A stretch of DNA of 8,222 nt from contig DAOWJC010000136.1 of the NCBI GenBank assembly GCA_030640595.1, positions 1 through 8,222 of the forward strand. The letters are read 5' to 3'. The position numbers were made by a program, and so were the translations under genes. Source of the DNA: Dehalococcoidia bacterium (GTDB lineage: Bacteria; Chloroflexota; Dehalococcoidia; Dehalococcoidales; DAOWJC01). The first letter of the stretch is position 1, and every line of letters starts with the position of its first letter. The notes under the pieces are model-generated. The model was not told where the DNA came from, made no database searches, and was given only the letters and a program-made list of their open reading frames with translations. This document shows positions 6,246 through 8,222 of this stretch, one piece after another.

Positions 6246-6253
6246 GGAAGGAG
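6246..6253 (+). promoter_or_regulatory. Ribosome-binding site that decides the etfB start
   Basis: GGAAGGAG lies 11 bases before the ATG at 6265. An in-frame ATG at 6244 precedes it, but that codon has no Shine-Dalgarno sequence and would add MEGEIGI ahead of the conserved MNIIVCVKQV start of EtfB. The 6265 start is therefore chosen. Confidence 0.75.
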
Positions 6254-6264
6254 AAATAGGCATA

Positions 6265-7065
6265 ATGAATATAATTGTCTGTGTCAAGCAGGTGCTTGAC
6301 CCTGAAGCACCGCCAGCTAGCTTCAAGATTGACCCCTCTACCAATAAGGTGGTGCCACCGCCGGGTATGCCACCAGTAGTCAGCACTTTTGACGAGTATG
6401 CCGTAGAGGCAGCACTAAGAATTAAGGATGCCCAGGGTGGTAAGGTCACGGCTATAAGCCTAGGCGCCAACCTGCTGCGGGACGTGGTAAAGAAGCCGCT
6501 ATCTATGGGGGCTGACGAGCTTATCCTGCTAGATGATGAGGCTTTTGCCGAGGGTGATAGCTGGGCAACCGCCTATGCCCTGGCTATGGCTATCAAGAAG
6601 ATAGGTGAGTATGACCTCATCCTCTGCGGCAGGCAAGCCGCTGACTGGGATGCCGGGCAAACAGGCTCGGGTATTGCTGAGATACTGGGGCTGCCCAGTG
6701 TAACTGTCGCCAAGAAAATAGACATCGTTGATAGTAAGGCAAGGGTAGAACGGGTAATCTCTGATGGCTATGAGGTTATTGAGGTATCCTTGCCAGCTTT
6801 GATTACATTAAGCAACGAGCATGCTGAGCCTCGTTATCCCACCCTGAAGGGGATAATGGCAGCTAAAAAGAAGGAGCCTATTGTCTGGAAACCAGCCGAT
6901 ATAGGGGTTGACCCTTCTCAGATTGGTGCCGCTGGTCGACGCACCAAAATGGTCAAGCTGTTCCAACCAGTTCGTGAAGGTAAGTGTGAGATTATAGAAG
7001 GGGAAAGCCCGGAAGAGGCAGCGGTTAATCTCGCCCTAAAACTCAAAGAGGTCAAGATATTGTAA
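6265..7065 (+). CDS. etfB: Electron transfer flavoprotein, beta subunit
   Basis: A 266-residue EtfB, of ordinary length. With EtfA it forms a soluble flavoprotein that passes electrons between acyl-CoA dehydrogenases or other flavoenzymes and a quinone reductase or ferredoxin; EtfB carries AMP or a second FAD. Features are the N-terminal MNIIVCVKQVLDP, the nucleotide-loop motif CGRQAADWDAGQTG (121-134) and the family signature region NEHAEPRYPTLKGIMAAKKK (184-203), including the recognition-loop area. The loop reads DWDAGQTG rather than the more common DGDTGQVG or DGDTAQVG. Whether the protein binds AMP (simple ETF) or FAD (bifurcating ETF) cannot be settled by eye. It is the first gene of a plus-strand pair with etfA 43 bp downstream, and is divergent from the M20/activase train. 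No acyl-CoA dehydrogenase gene is in view. Confidence 0.94.
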   Translation: MNIIVCVKQVLDPEAPPASFKIDPSTNKVVPPPGMPPVVSTFDEYAVEAALRIKDAQGGKVTAISLGANLLRDVVKKPLSMGADELILLDDEAFAEGDSWATAYALAMAIKKIGEYDLILCGRQAADWDAGQTGSGIAEILGLPSVTVAKKIDIVDSKARVERVISDGYEVIEVSLPALITLSNEHAEPRYPTLKGIMAAKKKEPIVWKPADIGVDPSQIGAAGRRTKMVKLFQPVREGKCEIIEGESPEEAAVNLALKLKEVKIL

Positions 7066-7108
7066 AGCGGAGGCTTTCAGCAGTCTGAATTAAGGAGGTA
7101 AATCTTTA

Positions 7109-8107
7109 ATGTCTGAATATAAAGGTGTCATGGTTTATGGTGAGGTTACCAATGGAAAGCTATCTGCCATTACTACCGAACTACTGGGCTGTGGCAGAAA
7201 GCTGTCTGATGACCTGGGACAGGAATTATGCGCAGTGTTAGTCGGCAGTGGTATAAGCGGTTTAGCCCAGGAGGCTATCGCCTTTGGCGCTGATAAAGTA
7301 TACGTTATTGATGACCCGCTGCTTAAAGACTATCAGACAGACTCCAATGTGCTAGTTATAGAAAAGTTGGTCAAACAGGTAATGCCCCAGATTCTTATCC
7401 TGGGACAAACCTCTATCGGTCGCGACCTGGCGCCCCGGCTAGCCTTCAGGCTGGAGACAGCTGCCTCTATGGACTGTGTAGAGCTGGCTATTGACCCTGA
7501 CTCAAAGCTACTCTTGCAAACCAGACCTGTCTATGGAGGAAATGCCCGGGCTATCTTCACCTGCGAGTCCTACCCCCAGATAGCTACGGTTAGAGCTAAA
7601 ACAATGGCACCTCTGGCGCGAGATGCCTCAAGGAAAGGGGAAGTCATTACTATTGAGGCTGGGCTAGACCCGTCAGTCATAAGAACCAAAGTCGTGGAAA
7701 AGGTGTCAGAAGAGGTAGCAGGGATAAAGCTAGAGGAGGCTGGGGTAGTAGTCACTGGCGGTAGAGGCATAGGCGGGGCTGAAGGTTTTAAACAATTAGA
7801 AGAGCTGGCTAAACTACTAAAGGGAGCTATAGGTGCTACCAGACCGCCCTGCGATAATGGTTGGGTGCCAGACGGAGCACAGGTAGGACTCACCGGCAAG
7901 ATTGTTGCCCCTGACCTCTATATTGCTGTCGCCCTCTCTGGCTCAAGCCAGCATATGAGTGGTTGCTCAGGCTCCAAAAATATTATCGCTATAAATAAAG
8001 ACCCCGAGGCGAATATTATGAAGGTTGCCCGCTTCGGTATAGTCGGGGACTGGAAAAAGGTGTTACCCGCCTTTACTGAGAAGGTTAAAGAGCTTCTGGG
8101 TGGGTAA
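7109..8107 (+). CDS. etfA: Electron transfer flavoprotein, alpha subunit
   Basis: A 332-residue EtfA, the FAD-binding partner of EtfB. The N-terminal half has the ETF fold shared with EtfB (for example ILGQTSIGRDLAPRLA, 97-112). The C-terminal FAD domain has GGRGIGG (217-223), GATRPPCDNGW (242-252), QVGLTG (258-263), LYIAVALSGSSQHMSG (270-285) and NKDPEANIM (296-304). The signature normally reads GISGAIQH or similar; here it is ALSGSSQH, a modest change beside the flavin. A strong AAGGAGG (7092-7098) lies 10 bases before the ATG. There is no N-terminal ferredoxin insertion, as seen in some clostridial EtfA chains. It ends two bases before a convergent elongation-factor gene. Confidence 0.95.
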   Translation: MSEYKGVMVYGEVTNGKLSAITTELLGCGRKLSDDLGQELCAVLVGSGISGLAQEAIAFGADKVYVIDDPLLKDYQTDSNVLVIEKLVKQVMPQILILGQTSIGRDLAPRLAFRLETAASMDCVELAIDPDSKLLLQTRPVYGGNARAIFTCESYPQIATVRAKTMAPLARDASRKGEVITIEAGLDPSVIRTKVVEKVSEEVAGIKLEEAGVVVTGGRGIGGAEGFKQLEELAKLLKGAIGATRPPCDNGWVPDGAQVGLTGKIVAPDLYIAVALSGSSQHMSGCSGSKNIIAINKDPEANIMKVARFGIVGDWKKVLPAFTEKVKELLGG

Positions 8108-8109
8108 GG

Positions 8110-8222
8110 TTAAGCCTTCCCGGCTTGCCTTTGAGCAATAATCTTCTGAGTAATGTGGGGCGGTGTCTCCTCATAATGGCTAAATTCTACAGTATAGCTG
8201 CCCCTGCCCTGAGTTATTGATT
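8110..8222 (-). CDS. Elongation factor G, C-terminal end (runs off right edge)
   Basis: The minus strand carries the last 36 codons and TAA stop of a translation elongation factor G, the GTPase that moves tRNA and mRNA through the ribosome. The readable C-terminus is SITQGRGSYTVEF, then SHYEETPPHITQKII, then AQRQAGKA. TQGRG followed by EFSHYEE and P..ITQKII is the closing part of domain V and the C-terminal helix of EF-G. The spelling TQGRGSYTVEF looks more like the EF-G-2/FusA2-type paralogues than the canonical TQGRATYSM-type end, so this may be a second EF-G rather than the main fusA. The 36 residues do not settle that. It converges on etfA with a 2-bp gap. Confidence 0.88.
   Translation of the reverse strand, partial: SITQGRGSYTVEFSHYEETPPHITQKIIAQRQAGKA
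8113..8127. terminator. Weak candidate hairpin between convergent etfA and EF-G genes
   Basis: AAGCC and GGCTT form a 5-bp stem around TTCCC, starting six bases after the etfA stop and lying within the last codons of the convergent EF-G gene. There is no good T-run on either strand, so termination here is doubtful. It is the only hairpin seen at this junction. Confidence 0.2.

Noticed and set aside
6201..6470. 89-codon open frame on the minus strand over the start of etfB
   Set aside because: It overlaps the etfB promoter, ribosome-binding site and conserved N-terminus, and shows no family motif.
7570..7899. 109-codon open frame on the minus strand inside etfA
   Set aside because: The Ser/Pro-rich translation is a typical shadow of a coding strand; etfA is unmistakable in this interval.

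Overview
The window looks like chromosomal DNA from an anaerobic bacterium of moderate GC content. The gene content fits a Chloroflexota (Dehalococcoidia-like) or Firmicutes-like anaerobe: oxygen-sensitive 2-hydroxyacyl-CoA dehydratase-type activase genes, an electron transfer flavoprotein and thioredoxin genes. Taxonomy is inferred from gene content only, and no marker in the window settles it. There is no rRNA, tRNA, CRISPR array, insertion sequence or phage gene.

Most of the window (1-6086) is one tightly packed minus-strand gene train. In transcription order it encodes an M20-family amidohydrolase (6086-4902), two paralogous DUF2229/CoA-dehydratase-activase-related proteins (4905-3898 and 3907-2819), a BadF/BcrA/HgdC-type ATPase activase (2797-1832), the phosphate acyltransferase PlsX (1819-815), thioredoxin (831-505), a small CxxxC thioredoxin-fold protein (521-180) and the N-terminus of thioredoxin reductase, which runs off the left edge (183-1). 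Neighbouring genes overlap by 4-17 bp or are 12-18 bp apart, so co-transcription and translational coupling are likely. A promoter with a perfect TATAAT -10 box lies just upstream of the M20 gene.

A 178-bp gap (6087-6264) holds divergent promoters. To the right, on the plus strand, are etfB (6265-7065) and etfA (7109-8107), the two subunits of an electron transfer flavoprotein. Two bases beyond etfA ends a convergent minus-strand gene, the C-terminal 36 codons of an elongation factor G (8222-8110).

The most interesting part is the three-gene unit at 4905-1832. One ATPase activase, with the two [4Fe-4S] cysteines of HgdC and an extra four-cysteine tail, sits next to two paralogous putative iron-sulfur proteins that each keep three cysteines at corresponding places. 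No conventional dehydratase subunit pair is present. It looks like a split form of the large multidomain 'CoA-substrate-specific enzyme activase' proteins, whose reaction is, as far as I know, not established. The flanking thioredoxin system, amidohydrolase and divergent ETF make an ATP-driven low-potential redox system a reasonable hypothesis, but this is inference.
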